From Bacteroidota bacterium (GTDB lineage: Bacteria; Bacteroidota; Ignavibacteria; UBA10030; SZUA-254), in contig JAGVIE010000013.1 of assembly GCA_020056225.1 (NCBI GenBank), positions 62,001 through 126,000 of the forward strand: 64,000 bases of DNA, written 5' to 3'. How positions within the stretch are numbered: position 1 is the stretch's first letter; each line of letters starts with the position of its first letter. Below the pieces are notes generated by a model, which saw only the letters and a list, made by a program, of their open reading frames with translations, ran no database searches and was not told the DNA's origin. A program made the position numbers and the translations under genes. Below, piece after piece: positions 1 to 8,104 of this stretch.

Positions 1-947
1 ATCGATTGAAGTTTTACCAATTCAGCCATAACATCGGGTGGAATATTTCTGAACTCGGTATATCCGCCCCGATGACCGCATTCACCTAAAAATCCTTTTG
101 AGACAGAGTGGAAACTGAACAACGATACTTCCTTCTCACCCAACTCGTTCATGACTTTCGCGAAGGAATGAAATTTTACTCCCGGATCGTAAACATTTTC
201 CTGATAAACTTCATCTGCAAGAATAGAGAGCTTATGCTTTTTTGCAAATCCGATGATCATCTTGATGTTATCATGCGATAACACAGCGCCGGTCGGATTT
301 CCCGGATTGATAACTGCAATCGCGACAGGATTGATACCTTCGACTTTCGCTTTTGCGATGCTGTCTTCAAGAACTTTCTCGTTTAATTGCCAGTGACCTA
401 ATTCATCTATGTAATATCCGATTTGTTTTCCACCATACAAGGCAATTGACGCGCTGTAAAGTGGATACTGGGGAATCGGTATCATGAAACCATCGTTCGG
501 GTTTTTCAGTAGTGTGATTAAAGCCGCTTGTACGCCTTTGCTCGCTCCATCCGTCAGGATTATATAATCTTTGTTTGCAGGAATTCCATCCCGCTTGTTT
601 ATAAAATCCGCTACCGCTTGCTTGATGAACGGAATACCGGCGCTCTGGGTGTACGCGCCTGTCCCGTGCGGATGTTTCAGGAGAAAATTCTTTGCTCTTT
701 CTATAATATCCTTCGGATAGTTCTTCACTATTTCCGAATTGTTCATCAGTTCAGGATATTCAAGCAGGCTCAACATCTGCCGGATGTATGTAAGCGGTTT
801 CTGTTTAAGCGCCTGAGGATTGCCGATATTGCAATAAATTATTTTCCTGCCCTGCTCCTCGAGCTGTTGCGCATGAATGACTATCGGTCCGCGGACTGCA
901 TACTCTGCTGTTAATAAATTCGGATTTAAAGATTGTTTGGTTATCAT
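1..947 (-). CDS. Alanine/glutamate aminotransferase-like protein (partial, C-terminus beyond window)
   Basis: This is an open minus-strand frame with ATG at 945-947 that runs off the window edge, so only about 315 N-terminal residues are visible. It is a fold-type I PLP aminotransferase that would interconvert an amino acid (probably alanine) and its 2-oxo acid. Visible motifs are 'NPGNPTG' and 'ADEVYQ', and the PLP-lysine region reads 'SFHSVSKGFLGECGHRGG'. That last block is the pattern of eukaryote-type alanine aminotransferase (GPT), which also has SFHS-SKG-GECG-RGG, rather than AspC. The N-terminus 'NPNLLTAEYAVRGPI' also fits the ALT family. It is probably cytosolic. The family call is firm; substrate preference is inferred. 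Confidence 0.85.
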   Translation of the reverse strand, partial: MITKQSLNPNLLTAEYAVRGPIVIHAQQLEEQGRKIIYCNIGNPQALKQKPLTYIRQMLSLLEYPELMNNSEIVKNYPKDIIERAKNFLLKHPHGTGAYTQSAGIPFIKQAVADFINKRDGIPANKDYIILTDGASKGVQAALITLLKNPNDGFMIPIPQYPLYSASIALYGGKQIGYYIDELGHWQLNEKVLEDSIAKAKVEGINPVAIAVINPGNPTGAVLSHDNIKMIIGFAKKHKLSILADEVYQENVYDPGVKFHSFAKVMNELGEKEVSLFSFHSVSKGFLGECGHRGGYTEFRNIPPDVMAELVKLQS

Positions 948-963
948 ATTATTTGCTCTTTGA

Positions 964-1130
964 CCCTGCCCCTATCCCGATAAATCGGGACACGATATGG
1001 GACTGTCCAAAAAGTAGCCTTGTCATTTCGAATCCCGATTTACGGGATGAGAAATCTTGCTTATAATCAGATTTCTCAGTCCGAAATGACAGATTGGGCT
1101 TTTGGGTCAACCCCAACACAGGGGTGATGA
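964..1130. repeat. MITE-like composite palindromic element, copy A
   Basis: This intergenic stretch holds nested inverted repeats. The outer arms read 'GGACTGTCCAAAAAG' near 1001 and, inverted at the other end, 'GTTGGGGTTGACCCAAAAG'. Inside are 'TGTCATTTCG' and 'CGAAATGACA', with small TCCCGAT/ATCGGGA palindromes at 973 and 1033. The outer arms match those of the elements at 56504 and 63619. It has no coding capacity. It is probably a REP/MITE-like element that also provides hairpins between the two flanking minus-strand genes. Confidence 0.55.
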
Positions 1131-2375
1131 TTAAATTGTTTTCCCGTTCTTCGATTTAAAAATTACTGTGGAAAAATTCTCAAACTTAAAAATCTTATTT
1201 GCAACTTCCAAAATACTCTCATTGGTAACTGCGTCTGTACTTTTTAGAACTTCATCAAGCGTCAGGTACTGGCCAAAATAAAGCTCGCCGCTTCCCAAAC
1301 GCATCATCCGGTTCGACATGCTCTCAAGTCCGAGCATCATGTTCCCTTTCATCTGGGCTTTCGTTCTCTCAAGCTCAGCTTTACCAACTGGTTTTCTTTT
1401 CAGACTCTCAAGTTCTTTAAAGATCAGATCTATCGAGCGGTCGATGTTATTGTTATCGGTTCCAACATACACGCCGAAACTTCCCGTATCACTCATAAGA
1501 TTCGCGAACGAATAAACCGCATAAGCGAATCCGTATTTCTCGCGAATGTTCTGAAACAACCTGCAGCTCATACCATCGCCGAGCAGTGTGTTCATTACGA
1601 GAAGCGGGTAACGCATTTGGCTCTTCACACTGTAACCGAGAGTACCCATGCAAACGTATGCCTGGCTGATAGGTTTTTCGACAACTTCTTTTTTCGGATG
1701 GATTCTGCGCGGTCCTTGTTCTCGACCGGGTACGGCTCGAATCTTACCGTTCGATTTAAAATGTTTCTCGACAAGCGAAACCAATTCAGCATGTTTCAGG
1801 TTGCCTGCCGCTGAAATCACCATCCTGCCCGGAACAAAATAGCGTTGAAGGTGAGAGACCAAATCCTCACGCGAGAAATTCTTGATGTTATCCGCTTTGC
1901 CGATAATTGGAAAGCCGAGCGGATGTTTGTAGTAGATACTGCGATCTAAATAATCGTTTATGATATCGTCCGGATCATCCTCGATATTTTTTAATTCCTC
2001 AAGGACGACCATTTTTTCCTTCTCGATTTCTTTTACATTAAACTTGGGATGCTGAACAAGATCGGAGATGACGTCGATCGCTTTATGGAGGTGCTCATCG
2101 AGTGTGCGTGCATAAAAGCAGGTGTGTTCTTTTGTGGTGAAGGCATTCAAATACCCGCCAACCGATTCAAGACTGCGCGCGATCTGCTGGTTGCTGAACC
2201 GTTCGGTTCCCTTGAAAACCATATGCTCGATGAAATGTGTGATGCCGTTGTTTTTATCATCTTCATCGCGTGAGCCGGCATTTATCCATACGCCGACGGA
2301 GACCGAACGAACATAAGGAATTTCTTCCGTTACGATACGTATGCCGCTTGGCAGTACAGTTTTTTGGTAATTCAT
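1131..2375 (-). CDS. M16 family zinc peptidase (processing-peptidase-like)
   Basis: This is an insulinase/pitrilysin-type (M16) metallopeptidase of about 414 residues, the single-unit size of bacterial YmxG/mitochondrial-processing-peptidase homologues. The inverted zinc motif H-x-x-E-H is visible as 'HFIEHMVFKGT' about 50 residues in. The downstream glutamate region 'EKEKMVVLEELKNIEDDPDD' supplies the third ligand. The glycine-rich 'GDGMSCRLFQNIREKYGFAYAVYS' of the C-terminal M16 domain is also present. I prefer the ATG at 2375 (MNYQKTVLPSG), which matches where family members begin. An in-frame ATG at 2426 would add 17 unconserved-looking residues. No clear ribosome site decides between them. 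There is no signal peptide, so it is probably cytosolic. Confidence 0.88.
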   Translation of the reverse strand: MNYQKTVLPSGIRIVTEEIPYVRSVSVGVWINAGSRDEDDKNNGITHFIEHMVFKGTERFSNQQIARSLESVGGYLNAFTTKEHTCFYARTLDEHLHKAIDVISDLVQHPKFNVKEIEKEKMVVLEELKNIEDDPDDIINDYLDRSIYYKHPLGFPIIGKADNIKNFSREDLVSHLQRYFVPGRMVISAAGNLKHAELVSLVEKHFKSNGKIRAVPGREQGPRRIHPKKEVVEKPISQAYVCMGTLGYSVKSQMRYPLLVMNTLLGDGMSCRLFQNIREKYGFAYAVYSFANLMSDTGSFGVYVGTDNNNIDRSIDLIFKELESLKRKPVGKAELERTKAQMKGNMMLGLESMSNRMMRLGSGELYFGQYLTLDEVLKSTDAVTNESILEVANKIFKFENFSTVIFKSKNGKTI

Positions 2376-2429
2376 GTGGAGCGATGAATGTGATTTTGCA
2401 ATAACGCCCGGCGAGTTTTTATGCATTCT

Positions 2430-2865
2430 TGGGTTAAATATTTATGGTTTAAGTTGAAAAAATATACCAATTTTGGAGGTGGGAATCAAATGAAGCGGTA
2501 TGTGAGTAGTAGTTGAGTAGTAGAGTAGATGAGTATATGAGTAGTTAAGTAAATGAGTGATTGAGTATCTTACTGTTTGATTAAAAAAGGATGGGGATTA
2601 AGGTTAATCCCTGATTGAATTGGCTATGAGGAATTTGTATTCCCGACCGAGTTGTAGCTGTAGATCATGCTGTTTGCTTGATGGCGCTTTGCACCACTTT
2701 ATATATGAGTTCATTTGCAAGCGCACAATATGGAAGGCTTCACCCTGAGGGCTTAGCCCGAAGGATTGCGGCTACCGAAGGACAAGCGATTTAAACAAAG
2801 GTTGGATATTTTCCGGTGAGGTAAATTTTGTAGCCGAACACGTTTGATCTTCCAGTGTGATATCG
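2430..2865. other. Non-coding spacer with GAGTA-rich low-complexity tract
   Basis: About 435 bp separate the peptidase and the restriction operon. Positions about 2500-2570 are a degenerate run of GAGTAG/TGAGTA units with irregular spacing. Around 2730-2790 there is a G+C-richer stretch ('CACCCTGAGGGC', 'CTACCGAAGGACAAGCG') that resembles dispersed intergenic repeat debris. I see no convincing gene or terminator here. Confidence 0.4.
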
Positions 2866-5496
2866 CTAGAATCTAAAAGAGAGTTCCTTTGTTCTTATCT
2901 TCGCTCTTATCGCCTCAAAGTCCATCCCTCTTGGCATAATAAACAAACATTTTCCGTTACTCCTCGCTTCCCAAAGCTCACCAATTTCTCGTTTCTCTGT
3001 GCTATCAGCGTTTGACCAGTCATTTGCGTTCTTATACTCTGTAACAAGATAACGTCCGTCATATAATTGACAAACAAAATCGGGATAAAATCGGTCAGAC
3101 GATGTCGGTAGCCAGAAGGAATGAGTGGGATGTCCAACAGGATTCCTAATAAAGTATCTTATCGCATCGAGACTGTCAATGAACTTTACACATTCAAGTT
3201 CTTCCCCATCCGACTTCAGATCCCCTACAATCTTGTAATAATGCTTCCGAAATTCATATACACCACGATATGGTATATTGTATGGGTAAGAGTTTGGATC
3301 AAAGGTGAAACACTTCTCTGGGGTTGTAATCAACGGACTAGGACAATTTGGAAGTAAGAAAGACTGGTAAGCTTTCCTTCTTGCTTCTTTTCGATATTGC
3401 TCAACTTTTTCTTCAGCAGCTTGGCGTAGTTTGTATTTGTTGTGAATAAGATAATCCAAACTTAGTCCACGAAGCTCAATAAGATCACGAACTAATCGCC
3501 TCATGAACTGGGCAAAATCGTCTGGCTCAAGGTCAAAATGCGGGATACTTCGTTCGAGCCAATTTACCAATTGCCCAACATTCCACTGCTCGCCTGCAAT
3601 CAACGTCATCTGGTTTTGAAGCGACGTAATAAATTTTGCTTTTACCTTTCCAGATTCATCTATCACAATTTCACCACGTTCACCACCTTGTCGCTCAGAA
3701 GCGAACTCAGCTTCCGTGAAGCTTGCTTCACATGCTTCAAGGCCCCAACCAAGCTCTAAAAAGTGTGTTTCTTCAAACTGTTCGAATAATTCTCCTTGTT
3801 TAACTGACAGCACGGGAATACTAAATTTCTCACCTCGTTCGGCAGGCGAGCTTTTTTCGGTAACAACCCAGCCACGAGACTCACGATAAATCCGTGCGAT
3901 TGCTGTTTGGCTTTCGGGAAGCGTCACACAATTTTCAAGCGCTTCCCGATCATCGTCGCCCATGACACCTGTAAATGTTAGTGTTTTGGTACTATGGTCG
4001 AAACTTAATTTGTCAGTGATCTCTTTCGATATTCTGGTAAGATCAGGGCTTTCGTTTAGAACCACTGCCACTTTGTTTATAGCGAACAACGGCAACTCTT
4101 CATCGCTAACTGGTGCAGGGGTAATAAAGTCTCGAGCTTCTTGGCGGTTGAATCCATTCTCGATAAGGGCATCCGTCAAAGATTCTGCTGCTTGTGCGAA
4201 ACGCTGTGAAGCAACAAACGCATAAGCAAGATTTAGCTCTCCATGGATCTTCCGCTTTGCATTGGGAAGGCGCATAACACGACCAAGAATTTGTTCTACG
4301 GCTGTGGTGGAACGTAATTCAGCAACTGAACAAAGAACATATGCAAACGGACAATCCCAGCCCTCCTTCAACGCTTGCACTGTTATTACATACTTGATTC
4401 GGCAATCGGGATCAGATAAATCAATGTTGTCAAGTTCCCACTTCGTACCAGTGGCAATTGCGATTTCTTCTTCTGGGATTCGGTGATCGTTCAGCAAACA
4501 CTCTTTCACAACTTCGAATGTAAGTGTCGGCTCATCTTTGCGGTGCGGTTGTGCCTGAAGCAGCATCACGGGACGAATAAATTCACAAGTTTTTTCACGC
4601 TCAGCACGTGCGATTTTTTCAAGCTGACTTAACGTCGCAATGGCATCGGCAAGAAGCTCTTTCCAGTGAGGACGAGTCTCCAAACGTATCGGCATTTTTA
4701 TCATGTCTTCTGCCTGTAACTCGGCTGCCGAGACACTATATAAAACATTACTTGGATTGCTCTCCGTGTCAGGTGTGGCAGTGAACTCAATGATGCACGA
4801 GGGACTGAAGCGTGCAAGCATCTCAAACGAGAGAGGTGTTCTTGCATTGTGAGCTTCATCCATAATAACAATAGGGCGATGTTTTCGTAGTACGTTTTCT
4901 AATGAAGCGATCACAACTCCATTCTCGTATTTTCTCATATTGGCCGTTACTTCAAGCGGTAGATTTTCTGTGTGACTCACCAGTGCACCTGACTCTTCAT
5001 ATACTTTTCGTCCCTCTGTTTCATCTACTCGAAATGCTTGCAACGTGGAAACGATGATTACTGTTTCTGTGCTATATGTCGACGCGGCAACGAATCGTGC
5101 TTCTATTGCATCGAAAACGGCGATAGAACCAATCGCACTTTCGAGCGCCTGACGGTAGAAGTGTTTCCGATCCCGAAGTGCCTTGAGCGTTTGGTCTTTA
5201 ATAGCATTAGACGGAACAAGCCACAGGACGACGCAGCGATATGCGTGCAGCAACTCTTTTGCTGCAACTCCCACGGTATGACAACCCACGAGAGTTTTTC
5301 CACCACCTGTCGGAATGCGTATGCACACATAGGGGAGACCTGGGAGTTCCTTCACGGTGTTGTATGACAGACCGCGCTCGTATTTTCTTCGAGTCATCTC
5401 GAAAAATGCAAGCTCAGCATCGGTGCGGCAGCATTCACGACAGTAGTCTCGCAGCGTATCGAGCGCTTTTTGCTGATAGATTTTTAGCTCAGGCAT
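2866..5496 (-). CDS. res: Type III restriction endonuclease, Res subunit
   Basis: This is the ATP-dependent nuclease/translocase subunit of a type III restriction–modification system. It works with Mod, which supplies DNA recognition. The SF2 helicase core shows Walker A 'IPTGGGKT' (about residues 62-69) and the DEAH box 'IMDEAHNA' (about 212). Helicase motif III 'EFTATP' and motif VI-like 'EQILGRVMRLP' follow. Near the C-terminus 'FYPDFVCQ…YLVTEYKN' gives the PD…ExK nuclease signature. The frame is open upstream to 5565, but the start is set at 5496. There 'GGTGGAG' inside the last codons of mod precedes ATG, one base after the mod stop, so translation is coupled. At about 876 residues the gene is full length and looks intact. 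Confidence 0.95.
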   Translation of the reverse strand: MPELKIYQQKALDTLRDYCRECCRTDAELAFFEMTRRKYERGLSYNTVKELPGLPYVCIRIPTGGGKTLVGCHTVGVAAKELLHAYRCVVLWLVPSNAIKDQTLKALRDRKHFYRQALESAIGSIAVFDAIEARFVAASTYSTETVIIVSTLQAFRVDETEGRKVYEESGALVSHTENLPLEVTANMRKYENGVVIASLENVLRKHRPIVIMDEAHNARTPLSFEMLARFSPSCIIEFTATPDTESNPSNVLYSVSAAELQAEDMIKMPIRLETRPHWKELLADAIATLSQLEKIARAEREKTCEFIRPVMLLQAQPHRKDEPTLTFEVVKECLLNDHRIPEEEIAIATGTKWELDNIDLSDPDCRIKYVITVQALKEGWDCPFAYVLCSVAELRSTTAVEQILGRVMRLPNAKRKIHGELNLAYAFVASQRFAQAAESLTDALIENGFNRQEARDFITPAPVSDEELPLFAINKVAVVLNESPDLTRISKEITDKLSFDHSTKTLTFTGVMGDDDREALENCVTLPESQTAIARIYRESRGWVVTEKSSPAERGEKFSIPVLSVKQGELFEQFEETHFLELGWGLEACEASFTEAEFASERQGGERGEIVIDESGKVKAKFITSLQNQMTLIAGEQWNVGQLVNWLERSIPHFDLEPDDFAQFMRRLVRDLIELRGLSLDYLIHNKYKLRQAAEEKVEQYRKEARRKAYQSFLLPNCPSPLITTPEKCFTFDPNSYPYNIPYRGVYEFRKHYYKIVGDLKSDGEELECVKFIDSLDAIRYFIRNPVGHPTHSFWLPTSSDRFYPDFVCQLYDGRYLVTEYKNANDWSNADSTEKREIGELWEARSNGKCLFIMPRGMDFEAIRAKIRTKELSFRF

Positions 5497-5497
5497 A

Positions 5498-7180
5498 TCA
5501 CTCCACCTTGATTGCGTAAGGAATTTGTTTGAACTTGACGTTAAGACGTTGTTGCGTAGCAGCACTTAGCAGACAACGAGTACCGTACACGACTTTTGGG
5601 CTCTCGTGTGAAGGCAGTGACTCAAGCACAGCACGTGAGAGAACATTGCCACCGTGTGTGGATTTGTCCCCGAGGATGCCGTTGTAGAGAAGATAGACTG
5701 CCCTGCCGTGCGAGACACCAAGTAATGGAGATTTGCTGCTATTGCGTTTGGGTAGCGGCTCCCCCGTCTCAATGAAGAAGACGTGTCGAGCAAGCTCATC
5801 AAACTTCACTTCGTCTCGGATATGGCCGTTGGCATCAAACAATGTGGAACCGAGGGTGCAAAATCGAAAGCCTACATCACCGTACCAATGATACGTTTTT
5901 GATATACCAGTATCGTCGCTACCCTTAGTTACGGAGGTCAATCTAGGGATCGTGTGGGTGTAACAGTGTTCACCCATCTCGACTGCTATCCAGTGCCTTC
6001 TCATCTTATGTGCTACAGCCGAGGTAGTTCCACTGCCTGCGAACGAATCGAGAATGATGTCACCTTCATCCGAAAAGTGACTCAAAAGTAACGAGATCAA
6101 GCGCTCGGGTTTCTTTCCGCTCTTGAACTCTACTCCACCCTCATGGCGGCAATTACCGAAATCAGCAGCCATGTCATAGAAGTTAAGTATAGGTAATTCT
6201 GTCATCTTGTTCTGAACCTGTTCGATGATCTCACGAGGTACACCTTGATAATATTTTCCGCGGCTTGCTTTTATTCTTTTCGGTCCAGTAAAATAGCGGT
6301 AATCAAATGAATCTTCTCCAATCCCATAGACCTTATAAAGGGCACTAAGACCATCTTGCTCTGCCCTTCCAGAGAGATAGTCTCTAAAAAAGCGACCAGA
6401 AGAATTACCATCCAAAATAGATCCGGATGCCCATATTTCCTTCAATCCCGTTATTGAACTTTCACCTTCTTTGATCTTATACTGTTCCGGCTTGAAGACT
6501 ATCACTTTCTTGTTTCCAAGAATAATTTCTTTACCTTTCTGTTTTTCTTCTACATACCACTTAAATTTATCAAGTAGATACTGGGCTGATTTCAAATTGG
6601 GTTTAGACATTGCTGATCTTCTATAAACGAGAATCTGTTCTATCTGCTTATGGAAGACCATGTCTTTTTTAAGTGTTTTCGTTTCATATCTGACTTGCAC
6701 ATATATAGTGGCAAGATAGTTCAATGGATGAAATATTTCATCCATTAATGCCTTCAAATTTGCACATTCGTTGTCGTCAATCTGGACACAAATAAAGCCG
6801 TCAGACCGTAAAAAGCTCTTCAACAACATAAGACGAGGGTACATCATACAGAGCCACTTTTCGTGTCTTGTCATGTCCTCTAAATCATTGCCCACAACCT
6901 TACCCAGCCACTCTCTAATCTCTGGGCTATTAACATTATCATTATAAATCCATTTTTCGTTTCCAGTGTTATACGGCGGATCAATATAGATGCATTTCAC
7001 CTGTTCGGCGTAGTAGGGTAAGAGCGCTTTTAGCGCAAGCAAGTTATCTCCTTGAACAAGCAAGTTACCACTGTCGGGATCACCAACAGAAAGTTTGTTG
7101 TCGCACTTAAGTAAGTGAAAAGGAACTTCCTTATGATGGTTTTCGACAGCACTGCGTCCTATCCAATTGAGTGTGGCCAT
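5498..7180 (-). CDS. mod: Type III DNA methyltransferase, Mod subunit
   Basis: This is a site-specific adenine-N6-type DNA methyltransferase and the recognition subunit of the Res–Mod complex. Catalytic motif IV 'DPPYNTG' sits at residues 67-73 and the AdoMet-binding motif I 'DSFAGSGTT' comes later (about 380). This is the beta-class order usual for type III Mod enzymes. The region between them, about residues 200-350, is the likely target-recognition domain. I see no homopolymer or tetranucleotide tract that would suggest phase variation. It ends one base before the res start and follows the small upstream gene by two bases, so the three genes form one operon. It has 560 residues and is intact. 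Confidence 0.95.
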   Translation of the reverse strand: MATLNWIGRSAVENHHKEVPFHLLKCDNKLSVGDPDSGNLLVQGDNLLALKALLPYYAEQVKCIYIDPPYNTGNEKWIYNDNVNSPEIREWLGKVVGNDLEDMTRHEKWLCMMYPRLMLLKSFLRSDGFICVQIDDNECANLKALMDEIFHPLNYLATIYVQVRYETKTLKKDMVFHKQIEQILVYRRSAMSKPNLKSAQYLLDKFKWYVEEKQKGKEIILGNKKVIVFKPEQYKIKEGESSITGLKEIWASGSILDGNSSGRFFRDYLSGRAEQDGLSALYKVYGIGEDSFDYRYFTGPKRIKASRGKYYQGVPREIIEQVQNKMTELPILNFYDMAADFGNCRHEGGVEFKSGKKPERLISLLLSHFSDEGDIILDSFAGSGTTSAVAHKMRRHWIAVEMGEHCYTHTIPRLTSVTKGSDDTGISKTYHWYGDVGFRFCTLGSTLFDANGHIRDEVKFDELARHVFFIETGEPLPKRNSSKSPLLGVSHGRAVYLLYNGILGDKSTHGGNVLSRAVLESLPSHESPKVVYGTRCLLSAATQQRLNVKFKQIPYAIKVE

Positions 7181-7182
7181 TA

Positions 7183-7599
7183 TTATATGGTACCTCTAAT
7201 TGCCTTTTCAATCGCCTCTTTCTTCTTCTCCACATCATTCCCCCGTTTTATCCTCTCGATCGTTTTCGCATCCACCTGCTTCGCATCAATTGCATCGAGG
7301 AGTGAGGCGAGAACATTGCCAAGCCGTTTGTATTCGTCTGGTGTTAATCGGTTAGGGATTGGAGTTTCAAAGTACGTCTTTGTTGTGCTTACAATGCAGC
7401 CCTCAGGTGTAACGCCAACTTTGAGATCGTTTTTCGTGAAGCTGCACTCGTAGTGGGCAATCACATTTGCAGCAACTGCTTCGGCGACGCGCTGGATGAA
7501 TTCCGCGTCAGAAAGTAAGCGACCGTGTTGGTCGTATCGTAAAGGATTATTCATTTGCTCCGTAGAGATTCTTGGGAGCTTCGGTGTGTCTTTCTCCAT
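7183..7599 (-). CDS. Small conserved-looking protein, first gene of the type III R–M operon
   Basis: I do not recognise a family. The product is 138 residues, soluble, without a signal peptide, mixed alpha/beta in the first two thirds, and ends in a lysine/glutamate-rich helical tail. Its stop is two bases from the mod start, so it is co-transcribed with mod and res. An alternative start at 7554 (MNNPLRYDQHG) has a better ribosome site (CGGAG five bases upstream). The longer start at 7599 lies against the palindromic repeat at 7601, so its leader would be repeat sequence. A role linked to the restriction system, for example assembly or control, is inferred only from position. Confidence 0.7.
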   Translation of the reverse strand: MEKDTPKLPRISTEQMNNPLRYDQHGRLLSDAEFIQRVAEAVAANVIAHYECSFTKNDLKVGVTPEGCIVSTTKTYFETPIPNRLTPDEYKRLGNVLASLLDAIDAKQVDAKTIERIKRGNDVEKKKEAIEKAIRGTI

Positions 7600-7600
7600 T

Positions 7601-7679
7601 TGTCATTCCCGAATGCTTCTATCGGGAATCCAGACACAAGGTTCTGGATGCCCGCTAACAATCTGCGGGCATGACAGTG
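7601..7679. repeat. Palindromic repeat (core of the GTCATTCCCG family), copy D
   Basis: 'TGTCATTCCCGAATG…CGGGAATCC' is followed by 'TTCTGGATGCCCGC…GCGGGCATGACA'. This is the core also seen inside the larger element at 56504, but without its outer GGTGTCG arms. It sits immediately upstream of the restriction operon and would form strong hairpins in its leader. Confidence 0.6.
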
Positions 7680-7705
7680 GAGGGTTTAAGATCGGCTGAT
7701 TATGA

Positions 7706-7866
7706 GAAGGTATCGTACCTGAAACAACAAAGGGCGTGTTTTACTCACGCCCTTGTCGCAGGTACTGGTATACCTTCTAAAGGAAACGCTTTCAAACCAC
7801 GCCCCGTTTGGGGCGCAGTTCGAGCGTCCGTCCTTTAGAGTTTGAAATTACCAGTTTCGCGACAAG
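7706..7866 (-). ncRNA. Candidate structured RNA with nested helices, a pseudoknot and a terminator; family unknown
   Basis: Read on the minus strand, a long rod can form. CTTGTCGC (7866-7859) pairs with GCGACAAG (7759-7752). ACTGGTA (7855-7849) pairs with TACCAGT (7770-7764). CTAAAGGA (7838-7831) pairs with TCCTTTAG (7784-7777). ACGCT/AGCGT (7827-7823 with 7790-7786) and CGCCCC/GGGGCG (7815-7810 with 7805-7800) close inner stems. TTCAAAC (7846-7840) can also pair with GTTTGAA (7797-7791), crossing the CTAAAGGA helix as a pseudoknot. GGGCGTG/CACGCCC then follows, with TTTGTTGTTT after it, like an intrinsic terminator. A competing long hairpin (GAAGGTAT 7706-7713 with ATACCTTC 7770-7777, GTACCTG with CAGGTAC) overlaps the rod. 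It matches none of tRNA, tmRNA, 6S, RNase P or SRP RNA as I know them. The strand is chosen from the U-tract. Confidence 0.5.
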
Positions 7867-8050
7867 ACAGCAGCCGAAGCTACGCTAATTTATTTAATTA
7901 TTAGTTATGAGTTTTTAGTTATTAGTTCCTTGAAAATAATCTTTTTTATTTTTCGGTACGTTAATCGACAGCAGCCGAAGTTGATCTCGTCCCGATCAAG
8001 AATCGGGACGGGGCTATGCTATTTATTTAGTTATGAATTATTAATTGTAA
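7866..8050. repeat. Duplicated segment, second copy interrupted by a palindrome
   Basis: GACAGCAGCCGAAG occurs at 7866-7879 and again at 7967-7980. The first copy continues CTACGCTAATTTATTTA. The second continues with a 33-bp insertion (7981-8013) and then CTATGCTATTTATTTA. The insertion contains CGTCCCGAT (7988-7996) and ATCGGGACG (8002-8010). The palindrome may serve as a terminator for the helicase gene, but it lacks a clean U-tract. Confidence 0.6.
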
Positions 8051-8104
8051 AATAAATCAGGTCGAAGATATTAAATTTTTGTCGAACCCATCATCTATCC
8101 TCCA

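Noticed and set aside
2500-2575. CRISPR or direct-repeat array in the GAGTA tract
   Set aside because: Units are very short and irregular with no spacer structure; it is low-complexity sequence.
7795-7830. tRNA T-arm (GTTCGAGC)
   Set aside because: There is no matching acceptor, D-arm or anticodon arm; the bases belong to the structured-RNA stems.
7706-7866. tmRNA, RNase P RNA, 6S RNA or retron msr–msd at the structured locus
   Set aside because: No tRNA-like acceptor with CCA or tag reading frame, no GAAAGTCC-type P4 core, no large 6S-type central bubble, and no reverse transcriptase nearby.
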